A stretch of 64,000 nucleotides of DNA from RECM01 sp047921215 (GTDB taxonomy: Bacteria > Bacteroidota > Rhodothermia > Balneolales > Cyclonatronaceae): NCBI GenBank assembly GCA_047921215.1, contig JBLRWO010000021.1, forward strand, positions 1 through 64,000. The letters are read 5' to 3'. Below the pieces are notes generated by a model. It was not told the origin of the DNA. It searched no databases and was given only the letters and a program-made list of their open reading frames with translations. Of this stretch, positions 44,471 through 54,371 are shown in pieces (the first letter of the stretch is position 1; each line of letters starts with the position of its first letter). A program made the position numbers and the translations under genes.

Positions 44471-44602
44471 GCGACAAGTTGCTTGTCACATCCAGAATAG
44501 TGTTGTCCGAAGGGGCAAAATTAGGGGCTACCAGTGACAAGTTTCCAAATCACTTCGCTGTTCAACTGTTCGCTTTTTTCCGTACTTCCCGAATTCGAAG
44601 CC
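44470..44602. repeat. hairpin repeat family A with full tail
   Basis: CGACAAGTTGCTTGTCACAT, then CCAGAATAGTGTTGTCCGAA with GGGGCAAAATTAGG, a partial second unit beginning CAGTGACAAGTTTCC, and the common tail CACTTCGCTGTTCAACTGTT to CCCGAATTCGAAG. The perfect GACAAG/CTTGTC hairpin is kept. Confidence 0.85.
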
Positions 44603-44988
44603 TGCTGACAGCACCGTCGATGTTATCTTTTGATTTTTGTAACCCTCCGGGATTTTAAGGGTTCTTTCATGATTTTTGGTTGATTTTAACAGGGAACGGT
44701 ACTAACATTGGGGTAGATTGTGCAAGAGAAAGTTCCCTGTGATATTGCCGGCTTTGGTAATATTCCTGACCCGGACGGGTTTAAGCGCTGTAGCCTCTTT
44801 CAGTGCAGGGGAACCGATAGTACATGCAGCCCTGTCTCTATTAACCCCATGTGCAGTATTAACAGTCACAGAATTTACAATTAATCTGCAGGCACTGGGG
44901 GCTTATCGGGGTTCCGGTTCAGGGTGGCAAATAATAGAAATACCGGTAAACAATGATGTACCCATTACAGGTACAAAGGAGAGTTGTG

Positions 44989-47900
44989 ATGAACCAATCA
45001 TACAAAACCTGTCTGTACGGTATGGTCGTTTCTGTTCTGATAATGATTCTGACAATGCCGTATACGTTGATACTGGCACAGAGTATCAACAGCAGTTCCA
45101 GTGCTGCCCTGGTGGTATTGAACACCTCAAGCCTGACCACACCGGAGGCAGCAGCGCGCACCATGTTCGAAAACTACGGTATGACCGTAACCACGGTTAA
45201 TTTTTCGACGGCAAACTATGATCTTCTGAAAGATTATGACCTTACCCTGGCGGTGGAGGACCAGGCTCTCAATTCCGAAACCATTAATCAGCTGCTGGAG
45301 AACGGTAAAAAAGTATTGCTGCTGTTTTCGGCAGCCAAAGCGTTGGGTGGCGACTGGCGCTCATCGACCAGTGTATCATACCGTCAGCTGGCCATTGAGC
45401 AAAACCAGGCCTTTTTTGAAGGCTACCGGTCGCCCATAGCTTTTGAAGTGCAGAAAGGAGGCACCGCACACAGCATTATCTCAGATTATCCCGGCGGGTG
45501 GACAGCCCTGGGCTGGAATGCTGCCGCAAACTATAAATCCGTATTCTACCGTGAGCACGGAAGCGGTAGCCGGGGCGTCATTTTCACATATAACCCGGCT
45601 GAGGCAGGAGAGACCGGTAAAAACATCTATGACATGATTTTTGAGTATCTGATGGATACACCTGCTTATACCGGTAAAACGGTAACTGCCGGTCATGTCG
45701 CCTTTGTGATAACACGGTATAACGATGACGATCTGTCGCCCGACCTGACCAGCGTGGAAACCTGGCTGCAGACCAAACTGCTGGCATACGGATATGACAT
45801 TACCTATATCCGGTTCAGCAGGCTGCGGCAATCCGACCTGTCGGGTGCAAAAATGGTGGTTGCCACCGAGTATCCGAGTATAGATATGCAAAGCATTTCA
45901 GATCATCTGTCTGCCGGCCGGGACCTGGCACTTTACTATAATTCGGCGGCCTCGCTGGGCGGGGACTGGCGATCGTCAACAGGCGAAAACTGGCGCAGGC
46001 TTTCCATTGAGCAGAATCAGGCATTCTTCAGTGGCTACAGCGCGTCACTGAATATTTTGGTACAAAAAGACGGCACGGCCTATTCCGTCATATCCGACTA
46101 CCCTGGAGGATGGACGGCCATCGGCTCCAATACGAATGCGGGTTATAAAACGGTCTTGTTCCAGGTTCATGCCAGTGGCGGTAAAGGTCTGATCTTTGCC
46201 TATAATCCGGCAGAAATCAGTGAAACAGGTAAAAATATGGATGATCTGATCTATCAGTGGTTTGAGGATGAACCGGCTTCAGCCGGCAAAACCGTACCGG
46301 CTGGTAGTGTTGCCTTTGTAATTTCACGCTATAACGATGATGATCTGACCCCCGACCTGAGCAGCGAAGAGACCTGGCTGCAGACCAAACTGTCGGCATA
46401 CGGCTACTCGCTGAGTTATATCCGCTTCAGCCGTTTGCGCCAATCCGATCTGTCGGGTGCGGTAATGGTGGTTGCGGCAGAATATCCCAGTATCGATTTG
46501 CAGAGTGCTTCTGATCTTCTTTCAGCCGGCAAAAACCTTGCGCTGTACTACACGTCGGCCGCCTCGCTGGGTGGCGACTGGCGGTCATCATCTGTAGAAT
46601 CCTGGCGAAGCCTGTCTATTGAACAAAATCAGGCCTTTCTGGCTGGTTACAGCTCTGGAATATCCTTTGTGGTTCAGAAAAGCGGGACGGCTTATAACGT
46701 GCTTTCCGACTATCCGGGTGGCTGGACGGCGATTGCATCAGGTACGAGTACCACCTACAAATCAGTATTTTACAGGGTGCATACCAGCGGGGCCAAAGGT
46801 CTTATCTACACCTACAGTCCGGGCGAAACCAGTGAAACCGGTAAGAATATCGACGATATGATCTACGAATGGTTTGAAGGCTCACCCGCCTATGCAGGCA
46901 AAACCATCGGCGAAGACAAGGTCGCCTTCGTCATTACACGATATACCGACGATGACCTGTCTCCGGATCTCACCGCTGTAGAGACCGCCCTGCAGACCAG
47001 TATGCTTGCCAATGGCTACGAACTTTCATACATCCGGTTCAGCCGACTGAGGCATTCAGACCTGTCAGAGGCTAAAATGGTGGTAGCTGCCGAATACCCG
47101 AGTATAGATATGGTCACCATCAATGAGCAGCTGGCCGATGGCATGGATATGGCCCTGTACTACAATTCCGCTGCCTCACTGGGCGGTGACTGGCGATTTT
47201 CGACCGGTGAAAATTATAGAAGCCTCACAATTGAACAATCCCAGGCTTTCCTCGCCGGGTACCAGTCGGTGGTACCCTTTGTGGTGCAGAAAAGTGGTAC
47301 AGCCTACAGCATCAGTGCGGATTATCCCGGTGGGTGGACAGCCATCGGTCTGAATGCGGGTAGCAATTTTAAATCCGTTTTCTACAGGGTCCATGCCAGT
47401 GGAGGCAAAGGATTGATATATACCTACAATCCGGCCGAGATCAGCGAAACCGGTAAAAATATCGATGACCTGATCTACGAATGGTTCGAGGGAACACCGG
47501 CCCACGAGGGAAAAACGGTTGAAGCAGGTAATGTCGCCTTTGTGATTTCCCGGTATAACGATTCCGATCAGACTCCCGATCTTACCAGTGAAGAAACCGC
47601 GCTGCATTTCAGGCTGACTGGATACGGTTACAACATCACTTTCATCCGTTCAAGCAGACTACGGCAGTCCGATCTTGCCGGAGCCCGTATGATTGTAGCG
47701 GCGACGTTTCCGGCCATCAGTGCCAACGACATTACCGATTACATTACCAATGGTAAAAAGGTGTTGCTATTTAACACCTCCGGATCATCATTGGGCGGGG
47801 TTTGGAGAGTATCTGCCGGCGAAGGCTACAGAAGCATGATTGTGGAACAGAACCAGGCATTCCTGGACGGTTACAAATCAGAACTGGCATTTGTTGCGCA

Positions 47901-49035
47901 GAAAGCTGGTGGTGCTTATGCCATCAGTTCGGATTATCCCGGCGGCTGGACAGCAATTGCCAGGAATACATCATCCACCTATAAAACAATACTGTACCGG
48001 ACGCATGCCAGTGGTGGAAAAGGCCTCATTTACACCTATAATCCCGCTGAAACCAGCGAGAGCGGAAAAAATATTGAGGATATGATCAACGAATGGATGG
48101 AAGAGTCGCCGCCGGCACCGGGAAAGACCGTGAATGAGGACAATATTGCGTTTGTGATAACCCGCTTCAACGATGATGACCTGGCACCCGATCTAAATAC
48201 ACAGGAAACTGCCCTGCAGGCCCGGTTACTCGATTACGGCTTCAGTATCACCTACGTAAGATTCAGCCGTCTGCGGCATTCCGACCTCTCGGCTGCAAAA
48301 ATCGTTGTGGCGGCCGCATACCCGTCATTGGATATGCACAGCATCACTTCAAAACTGACCGAAGGAAGTAATATCGCCCTGTTTTATGCGTCGGCCTCCG
48401 TACTGGGCGGGCGGTGGAATGAATCCACTACTGCTTCCTACCGAAGCCTGTACGTGGAGTCGAGTGCAGATTACATGTCCGAACACCATATAGGATATCA
48501 GGCTGAGTTTCAGTCGGCCGAAAAGGCATATGCTATCACAAACGAATTTCCTGCCGGCTGGACGATATTGGGAAGAAACACCAATACCAACTACAAAACG
48601 GCGTTTTCGTTCACAGGTGCAGGGCGCGGGGCAATTCTGACCTACAGCACCTCACATACGACTTCCGCTGCAGATACCGTCATTTACGGTATGTTCCGCT
48701 GGCTGCAGGGCATGCCGGTGAACACGGTACGCGAGATTACGGAGCTGCCCGAGCACTTCATGCTGCATCAGAACTACCCGAACCCGTTCAACCCGGCTAC
48801 CACCATCCGGTACGACCTGCCCGAACCCGGTCATGTACAGATCCGCATCTACAACCTCACAGGGCAGCTGGTTGCCATGCCGGTTAACGGAACCATACCC
48901 GCCGGTTACCACACGCTTCAGCTGAATGCCACCAAAATGGCCAGCGGCATGTACCTGTATGAAATGGTGGCTCAACCGGCTGATATGCAGAGTAAAACCT
49001 ATGTCAAAACAAGGAAAATGATGCTCATTAAATAG
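44989..49035 (+). CDS. T9SS-exported giant protein with six tandem 204-residue repeats
   Basis: The ATG at 44989 follows AAAGGAG and begins a signal peptide ('VVSVLIMILTMPYTLILAQ'); an in-frame ATG at 44953 is less likely. The 1348-residue product holds six repeats (residues 33-236, 237-440, 441-644, 645-848, 849-1052, 1053-1256) of exactly 612 bp each. Every unit has 'VAFVITRYNDDDLSPDL', 'YIRFSRLRQSDLSGAKMVV', 'LGGDWRSS', 'IEQNQAF..GY', 'DYPGGWTAI', 'HASGGKGLIYTYNPAE' in the same order. The strand/helix alternation suggests an alpha/beta (Rossmann- or glutamine-amidotransferase-like) fold. I see no catalytic residue kept in all copies. The T9SS tail is 'HQNYPNPFNPATTIRYDLPE' to 'VKTRKMMLIK'. 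Role unknown; a surface adhesin or S-layer-like protein is possible. Confidence 0.88.
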   Translation: MNQSYKTCLYGMVVSVLIMILTMPYTLILAQSINSSSSAALVVLNTSSLTTPEAAARTMFENYGMTVTTVNFSTANYDLLKDYDLTLAVEDQALNSETINQLLENGKKVLLLFSAAKALGGDWRSSTSVSYRQLAIEQNQAFFEGYRSPIAFEVQKGGTAHSIISDYPGGWTALGWNAAANYKSVFYREHGSGSRGVIFTYNPAEAGETGKNIYDMIFEYLMDTPAYTGKTVTAGHVAFVITRYNDDDLSPDLTSVETWLQTKLLAYGYDITYIRFSRLRQSDLSGAKMVVATEYPSIDMQSISDHLSAGRDLALYYNSAASLGGDWRSSTGENWRRLSIEQNQAFFSGYSASLNILVQKDGTAYSVISDYPGGWTAIGSNTNAGYKTVLFQVHASGGKGLIFAYNPAEISETGKNMDDLIYQWFEDEPASAGKTVPAGSVAFVISRYNDDDLTPDLSSEETWLQTKLSAYGYSLSYIRFSRLRQSDLSGAVMVVAAEYPSIDLQSASDLLSAGKNLALYYTSAASLGGDWRSSSVESWRSLSIEQNQAFLAGYSSGISFVVQKSGTAYNVLSDYPGGWTAIASGTSTTYKSVFYRVHTSGAKGLIYTYSPGETSETGKNIDDMIYEWFEGSPAYAGKTIGEDKVAFVITRYTDDDLSPDLTAVETALQTSMLANGYELSYIRFSRLRHSDLSEAKMVVAAEYPSIDMVTINEQLADGMDMALYYNSAASLGGDWRFSTGENYRSLTIEQSQAFLAGYQSVVPFVVQKSGTAYSISADYPGGWTAIGLNAGSNFKSVFYRVHASGGKGLIYTYNPAEISETGKNIDDLIYEWFEGTPAHEGKTVEAGNVAFVISRYNDSDQTPDLTSEETALHFRLTGYGYNITFIRSSRLRQSDLAGARMIVAATFPAISANDITDYITNGKKVLLFNTSGSSLGGVWRVSAGEGYRSMIVEQNQAFLDGYKSELAFVAQKAGGAYAISSDYPGGWTAIARNTSSTYKTILYRTHASGGKGLIYTYNPAETSESGKNIEDMINEWMEESPPAPGKTVNEDNIAFVITRFNDDDLAPDLNTQETALQARLLDYGFSITYVRFSRLRHSDLSAAKIVVAAAYPSLDMHSITSKLTEGSNIALFYASASVLGGRWNESTTASYRSLYVESSADYMSEHHIGYQAEFQSAEKAYAITNEFPAGWTILGRNTNTNYKTAFSFTGAGRGAILTYSTSHTTSAADTVIYGMFRWLQGMPVNTVREITELPEHFMLHQNYPNPFNPATTIRYDLPEPGHVQIRIYNLTGQLVAMPVNGTIPAGYHTLQLNATKMASGMYLYEMVAQPADMQSKTYVKTRKMMLIK

Positions 49036-49065
49036 AAAACAATCCCGAAATACCCCTCGCGATCC

Positions 49066-49184
49066 CTGTCATCCAAAACAGTGGTGCCCGAAGGGGCAAA
49101 ATTACCGGCTCACCATGACGAGGCGACTTACTTCGCTGTTCAAATGTTCGCTTGTTCCGTACTTCCCTAATTCGAAGTATACTT
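49066..49184. repeat. hairpin repeat family A, truncated unit with full tail
   Basis: GTCATCCAAAACAGTGGTGC, CCGAAGGGGCAAAATTACCG, then the tail GACTTACTTCGCTGTTCAAA, TGTTCGCTTGTTCCGTACTT and CCCTAATTCGAAG. It starts 30 bases after the stop of the six-repeat gene. The GACAAG/CTTGTC hairpin is lost. Confidence 0.75.
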
Positions 49185-49327
49185 ACAGCATGATTGGTTT
49201 CACCTCCTTGTTTGTGTAGCCTCGAACCGGGCAAAAGTTGCAGCCCCTGTAGACCTGCATTATATTCCCGTCAAGCATCCCTCCACAGATAGCTAACCCG
49301 CAGTCCCGTCAACCTGATACCATCACC

Positions 49328-51001
49328 ATGACGTCATCATATAAAAAGATCGGCTATCTGATCACATCCCTCATAATGCTATTGGCCGGCTGTGCCAGAT
49401 CACCCGGTTCCGCCGACCAGATTTTCACCAACGCCGTGGTATGGACAGGCAACAGCCTGCAGCCCTATGCCGAAGCGGTGGCCATTCGCGGCGATCGTAT
49501 ACTGGCCGTTGGCGATGCCGGTGATATTGACCAGTACCGGTCCGGCAATACGAAAATGACTGATGCCGGCGGGGCCTTCATCACCCCGGGGTTCATCGAT
49601 AGTCATATCCACTTTCTTACCGGCGGTTTCCGCCTGTCGTCGGTGCAGCTGAGGGATGCATCCACACCTGAAGAGTTTGCGGAACGCATCCGCGATTTTG
49701 CTGCAACCCTGTCGGCCGGCACCTGGATCACCGGCGGCGACTGGGATCATGAAAACTGGGGCGGTGAGCTGCCCGACCGGCAGTGGATCGACCACCACAC
49801 CCCCGACCATCCGGTGTGGGTGAACCGGCTCGACGGGCACATGGCCCTGGCCAACACCGCTGCACTAAGGGCCGCCGGCCTGGACGATTCCGCACAGGAC
49901 ATCCCCGGGGGCGAAATGGTCCGCGACAATGACGGGCGCCTGACCGGCATCCTCAAAGACAATGCCATGAATCCCGTAAACAGGGTGGTACCCCCGCCAT
50001 CGGCGGAGCAGGAGGATGCGGCGCTCCGATCGGCCATGCACTATGTGGCCTCACAGGGGGTGACCTCTGTGCATGACGTGAATGGCACCATGGACGTTTT
50101 CGACCGGTTTCATGCCTCCGGAGAGCTCATTACCCGGATTTATGCCTCCGTGCCGCTCGCCCGCTGGCAGGAAGCGGCCGGCCGGATACGTACCCGCGGC
50201 TCCGGCGACGAGTGGCTGCGCACCGGCGGAGTAAAGGGATTCATGGACGGGTCACTCGGATCGCACACCGCCGCTTTCCTGGAACCCTACGACGACACTC
50301 CCGGCGATGCCGGATTCCTTGTAATCGAACCTGATACGATCCTGGGTTTGATCCGTGATGCCGATGAGGCAGGCCTGCAGATGCTCATTCATGCCATCGG
50401 TGATCTGGCCATCCGTGAGCTGCTCGATATTTTTGAACAGGTTGCCGGAGAGAACGGTCCGCGCGACCGCCGGTTCCGAATCGAGCATGCTCAGCACATC
50501 GCCACCGAAGACATTTCCCGGTTTGCCGAACTCGGTGTGATCGCCAGCACGCAGCCGTACCATGCCATCGACGACGGGAGGTGGGCCGGCCGCTACATCG
50601 GCGACCGCATCGCCACCACCTATGCCTTCCATTCCCTGGCCGACGCCAACGCGCATATTGCCTTTGGCAGCGACTGGTTTGTGGCTCCCCCAACCCCGCT
50701 CGAGGGCATCTATGCTGCAGTAACCCGCCGCACCCTCGACGGAGCCAACCCTGATGGCTGGGTACCGGAACAGAAGATCACAGTGGAGGAAGCGCTCAGG
50801 TTTTATACCTTTGGGGGTGCTTATGCCTCGTTCGAGGAAGAGCTGAAGGGCACGATTGAACCCGGCAAACTGGCCGACCTTGTGTTTATCGACCGGAACC
50901 TGATTGAGACCGATCCTGTACAAATCCGTGATGCACAAATTATGCGGACCATGGTGGGCGGTAAAACGGTTTACACCAGATCAGAAAACATGAATGAATA
51001 A
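49328..51001 (+). CDS. metal-dependent amidohydrolase (YtcJ-like), lipoprotein
   Basis: A 557-residue member of the amidohydrolase superfamily. Leader 'LITSLIMLLAGCARSPG' has lipobox LAGC (Cys about 22), so it is anchored outside the inner membrane. The barrel shows 'GGAFITPGFIDSHIHFLTGG' (HxH metal ligands), 'TWITGGDWDHENWGGELPDR', 'VWVNRLDGHMALANTAALRA', 'QMLIHAIGDLAIRELLDIFE', 'FRIEHAQHI' and 'IAFGSDWFVAPPTPLEGIYA' (late Asp). The end 'GTIEPGKLADLVFIDRNLIE' is typical of YtcJ-type exoenzyme amidohydrolases. Substrate is unknown, probably an N-acyl or cyclic amide. A DUF2235 gene follows after 26 bases and may be cotranscribed. Confidence 0.9.
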   Translation: MTSSYKKIGYLITSLIMLLAGCARSPGSADQIFTNAVVWTGNSLQPYAEAVAIRGDRILAVGDAGDIDQYRSGNTKMTDAGGAFITPGFIDSHIHFLTGGFRLSSVQLRDASTPEEFAERIRDFAATLSAGTWITGGDWDHENWGGELPDRQWIDHHTPDHPVWVNRLDGHMALANTAALRAAGLDDSAQDIPGGEMVRDNDGRLTGILKDNAMNPVNRVVPPPSAEQEDAALRSAMHYVASQGVTSVHDVNGTMDVFDRFHASGELITRIYASVPLARWQEAAGRIRTRGSGDEWLRTGGVKGFMDGSLGSHTAAFLEPYDDTPGDAGFLVIEPDTILGLIRDADEAGLQMLIHAIGDLAIRELLDIFEQVAGENGPRDRRFRIEHAQHIATEDISRFAELGVIASTQPYHAIDDGRWAGRYIGDRIATTYAFHSLADANAHIAFGSDWFVAPPTPLEGIYAAVTRRTLDGANPDGWVPEQKITVEEALRFYTFGGAYASFEEELKGTIEPGKLADLVFIDRNLIETDPVQIRDAQIMRTMVGGKTVYTRSENMNE

Positions 51002-51027
51002 GTGGATAACCAGACCGGGTTGAGGGT

Positions 51028-52269
51028 ATGAAACGTATAATAATCTGCTGCGACGGAACCTGGAACACACCCGATACCGAGTTCGGGGGCCAGCCGGTAA
51101 TGACCAACGTCGTGAAGATCGCCAGAGCTATTCTTCCTGAAAGCGCCGACGGAGCCCGGCAGATGATGTACTACGACAAGGGGGTAGGCACCAGGGGCAA
51201 TCGCATCCGCCGGATAATCGACGGGGCCACAGGCCGGGGGCTGTCAGAGAACATGCTCAACGCTTACCGTTTCCTTATCCGGAATTATGAACACGGCGAC
51301 GAAATTTATCTGTTCGGGTTCAGCCGGGGTGCCTTCACGGTGCGCACCCTTGCCGGCATGATCCGCAACTGCGGAATCCTGAACAGAAATGCTGAAACCA
51401 AAATAGCTGAGGCTTTCGGTATTTACAGTTCACGCCGTTTTGATACCCATCCCAGGATGGTTGAGGCCACCATGTTCCGGAAAACCTATTCGGTGTGTGA
51501 TCTGATACCCATAAAGTTTATGGGTGTATGGGATACCGTCGGGGCCCTGGGTAATCCACTTTTGCTGAACGGTATATTTACGAAACGCAACAGTTTTCAC
51601 GATCACAAGCTGAGTTCAAAAGTGGAACATGCATACCATGCTGTGGCCATCGACGAAAAAAGACGCCACTTTCAGGCCGCACTTTGGGAGAAAGATCCCG
51701 CTGATACCCACCAGACCATGGAGCAGGTCTGGTTCATCGGCGTCCACTCAAATGTGGGCGGCGGGTACACCACAACCGGTCTTTCCGATATCGCACTGGA
51801 ATGGATGGCTGGCAAGGCGAAATCGGCCGGACTGGCCCTGGACGAGCTGAGTTATCACCCCGATTATCTTCAGGAACCCGCCAACTCCCGCACAGGCCTG
51901 TACAAGCTGATACCGCCGTATTACCGAAAAATAGACCGTCTCTGCCAATTGACAACTGCCGGTGATCAGCCCCGGGAGGCAAGCACCACAGCCGTGATCG
52001 GATCGGATACCGGTGAAGGCATAAATTCCGCACGGTCGGGTTCATTGGATGAGGCAGATGCATCGCATCGGGGTGTGGAGAGGCGTTCATCACCGGAACA
52101 AGCGGCGGACAGAAAACCAGTGACCAACACGGACAACAACCGCAATGGTAAGATCATGTGCGAAGCGCTGCATGCAACCGTAATGAAACGGTACAATGCC
52201 GACCCGAACTACCGGCCCAAAAACCTTGTGGATTTCCTGGAAAGGATGGTGCAGTCCACCACCGGATAG
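51028..52269 (+). CDS. DUF2235 alpha/beta hydrolase
   Basis: A 413-residue protein of the DUF2235 family, alpha/beta hydrolases that include type VI phospholipase effectors (Tle1). Motifs: 'RIIICCDGTWNTPDTEFGG' at the start, nucleophile Ser99 in 'YLFGFSRGAFTVRTLAGMIR', 'KFMGVWDTVGALG' and 'VWFIGVHSNVGGGYTTTGLS' (Asp and His region). Near the end 'EALHATVMKRYN' and 'YRPKNLVDFLERM' close the domain. An insert of roughly 50 Ser/Asp/Arg-rich residues (about 322-375, 'SARSGSLDEADASHRG') interrupts the C-terminal part. No secretion signal or T6SS gene lies nearby, so a cytosolic lipase or esterase role is as likely as an effector role. Confidence 0.85.
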   Translation: MKRIIICCDGTWNTPDTEFGGQPVMTNVVKIARAILPESADGARQMMYYDKGVGTRGNRIRRIIDGATGRGLSENMLNAYRFLIRNYEHGDEIYLFGFSRGAFTVRTLAGMIRNCGILNRNAETKIAEAFGIYSSRRFDTHPRMVEATMFRKTYSVCDLIPIKFMGVWDTVGALGNPLLLNGIFTKRNSFHDHKLSSKVEHAYHAVAIDEKRRHFQAALWEKDPADTHQTMEQVWFIGVHSNVGGGYTTTGLSDIALEWMAGKAKSAGLALDELSYHPDYLQEPANSRTGLYKLIPPYYRKIDRLCQLTTAGDQPREASTTAVIGSDTGEGINSARSGSLDEADASHRGVERRSSPEQAADRKPVTNTDNNRNGKIMCEALHATVMKRYNADPNYRPKNLVDFLERMVQSTTG

Positions 52270-52972
52270 TTAAATTTTTTTGACCATAAATTACCCCTAA
52301 CAGGCTCCAATCCGTGTATTTACATTTTAATGTTTGTTAATTATTGGGCTGCATTAAATTAGAATTTGCTTTTTTTAATAACCGCATCTACTTTGCCCAC
52401 GGGTATAAAAGGAGTTATAGACGTAAGTAACGGCAATTAAGGGTAAAATTTGGCTCGTCCCCGACTGAATATCCGGAGTATTAGGCAGAGGCCGGTCCGC
52501 AATCGTGCGGGTAACCCGGGCCCGGCCGAAATGATCAATTCGCGGGGCGATTTTCAGCTCAGCCGCCGCGACATGCTGGCTGCAATGGCGATGATCGGCA
52601 CCGTTCCGCTTCTTCAGTCCATAGGTACGACCTGGCTGGGCACCGTTCGCATGCAGCGGTTGCAGGGCACGCAGGACGCCTGGCTGCCGGCCGCCGATAA
52701 ATTCACCGATGTCGAGCTTGATCCCGTACAACAGTACGACGCCCGTATGCTCTGGATGACCGCCTTCGAGCTTGGTACTTCCGATCCGGGCGATACCATC
52801 CTTGCGGAACCGGTAACAGAGAAAGAGTACCGTGTGGTGGTGAGGGAATAAGAAATGCTGCCGGTCGACCAGGCTCAGCACGGCATCACGGGTTTATCTG
52901 TGGGCCAGAGTATCGGCAAGCGGATCGTCTACGCCGATGTAATTGAGGTTCCGCCGACCCCGTAAACGGACA
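52270..52972. other. AT-rich leader followed by a decayed coding stretch
   Basis: 52270-52450 is AT-rich and non-coding. From 52450 a broken frame is visible and is listed separately. Confidence 0.5.
52450..52965 (+). pseudogene. broken coding fragment of unknown family
   Basis: A frame (52450-52851) contains 'SRRDMLAAMAMIGTVPLLQS', which resembles a twin-arginine-type signal, then 'LDPVQQYDARMLWMTAFELG' and 'DTILAEPVTEKEYRVVVRE', and stops. The same frame stays open after that stop ('EMLPVDQAQHGITGLSVGQS', 'RIVYADVIEVPPTP') to a second stop at 52965. The in-frame stop and lack of a recognisable domain suggest a decayed gene, the first of three in a row. Confidence 0.45.
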
Positions 52973-54199
52973 ATGATACAGCGTATGCACTCACTGATTA
53001 TATATCGATGCTCTGTACTCAGCAGGATATTGCCTGTGCTTCTGGTAGTGATTTCTTGTGTGATCGCCTGTCCGGTAACTTCTGCAGCGCAGCTGCAGAA
53101 TGGCCAGCCGTTCCGGTTTCTGTTCAGCGGATATCATAAAATCCATTTCGAAACGGCCGACCGTCAGCGGTTCGGATCGGAATACCCGGCCACATTCCGC
53201 TTTGGGGCCCTTGACGACAATCTCGATGTACAGGGTGAGCTGGCCGGGTCGTTCCTCACCCGCGATTCGGATGCCCCTGAGCTCGATGATCCTGAACTCG
53301 GCAGCATCCCGCTCATATCATCACTGATTGATCCCAACATCAGCAGCTCGGCTGATGCAGCCGGCATGGCTGAGGCCACCCTCCGGTTTCCGTCGTCCGG
53401 CACCCGACTGCGCAGCGGTATCCAGTACGTGGGTCCGGGCTACATCAACCTGGCTGTACCGGCTCTGCGCAACGATCTGCGTGAACTGATGGGAGGCATT
53501 GAACAGTCGTTTTACCGGCGGCAGATGACCATCAGCGCGAACATCCGTACCGAGCGCCATAACCTGAACGACCTGAAAAACTATACCCGCACCTCCACCC
53601 GATACGACCTGCAGCTGGCGCTTAACTTTCGGGATATGCCCTGACTGAGGCTGCAGTACATCCCGCTGATCCAGAAAAACAAAGCCAGCGATCCGGTTGT
53701 ACCGGCGGCAGGCGAATACACCTATAATACCACCGTGCTCAACGCGATCAGCGGATACACCGTACCGATCGGAAACCTGGTGAGTACGACCACCGTCAAC
53801 CTGTCGTCCCAGAAATCAACCACCGACCTGCAGAGTGCAGATGCATCCGCCTTCACCTTCGGGCTGAACCAGAACGTCGGGTTCGGCAGGGCCGGCGTAA
53901 ATGCCGGTTACCAGCGGTTTTCATTCACCCGTCTGGATGATACCCTGGTCCGCCACGACGTCACCCTTGGCGGATCAATCCGTGTACTGGGCATGTGGAT
54001 GCACGAAGCAGGACTGCGGAACTCTTCCGGCGAAAACCAGGTGCGCGTTACCGGACTCTGGTACCGCTCATCAGTACCCATCCGCTATCTCGGCACCCTG
54101 GAGGTGATGATCGAGAATACCCAATTCAATAACCCGGCCCTGACCGACGGAATATTCGCCCAAACCCGTTTCAGCGCCATACTCACCCGCTCATGGTAA
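52973..54199 (+). pseudogene. outer-membrane beta-barrel-type protein interrupted by an in-frame TGA
   Basis: From the ATG at 52973 a signal peptide ('LVVISCVIACPVTSAAQ') leads into amphipathic beta-strand patterns ('PFRFLFSGYHKIHFETADRQ', 'YDLQLALNFRDMP'). A TGA at 53642-53644 stops the frame after 'NFRDMP', and the same frame continues without shift as 'LRLQYIPLIQKNKASDPV' and on to 'GIFAQTRFSAILTRSW' at 54199. The stop sits where a Trp (TGG) would fit, 'MP[W]LRLQYIPL'. Full length would be 408 residues with a terminal Trp, as in porin-like proteins. A single nonsense change therefore appears to have broken it. Confidence 0.75.
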
Positions 54200-54371
54200 A
54201 CAACGACACGTGAATGAAGCACATGGAGGCTTTTCAAAGCCTCCAGAAATACTCCCGAATCCAAAATCACAATTTCCACCCGACAATCCCCCAAACCCCT
54301 GACTACCAAACCACGAACCCTGATTCAAAACATGAAACACGTTCGCGGGTAACCCTTGAAAAACCGAAAAA

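Larger units (their letters stand above)
44193..44988. other. intergenic region with a relict gene and a family A repeat
   Basis: Holds the BspA-like remnant (44194-44470) and the repeat (44470-44602). From 44603 to 44988 I see no supported gene: the frame from 44718 begins with a hydrophobic stretch but runs into the true start of the next gene in another frame. An AAAGGAG ribosome site precedes the ATG at 44989. Confidence 0.6.

Noticed and set aside
44718..45200. 160-residue frame before the six-repeat gene
   Set aside because: It begins with a hydrophobic stretch but overlaps the better supported start at 44989, which has AAAGGAG ahead; the rest lacks coding character.
53642..53644. TGA read as Trp or selenocysteine
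   Set aside because: TGA is used as an ordinary stop in other genes here, no Sec insertion element is visible after it, and the neighbouring genes are also broken.
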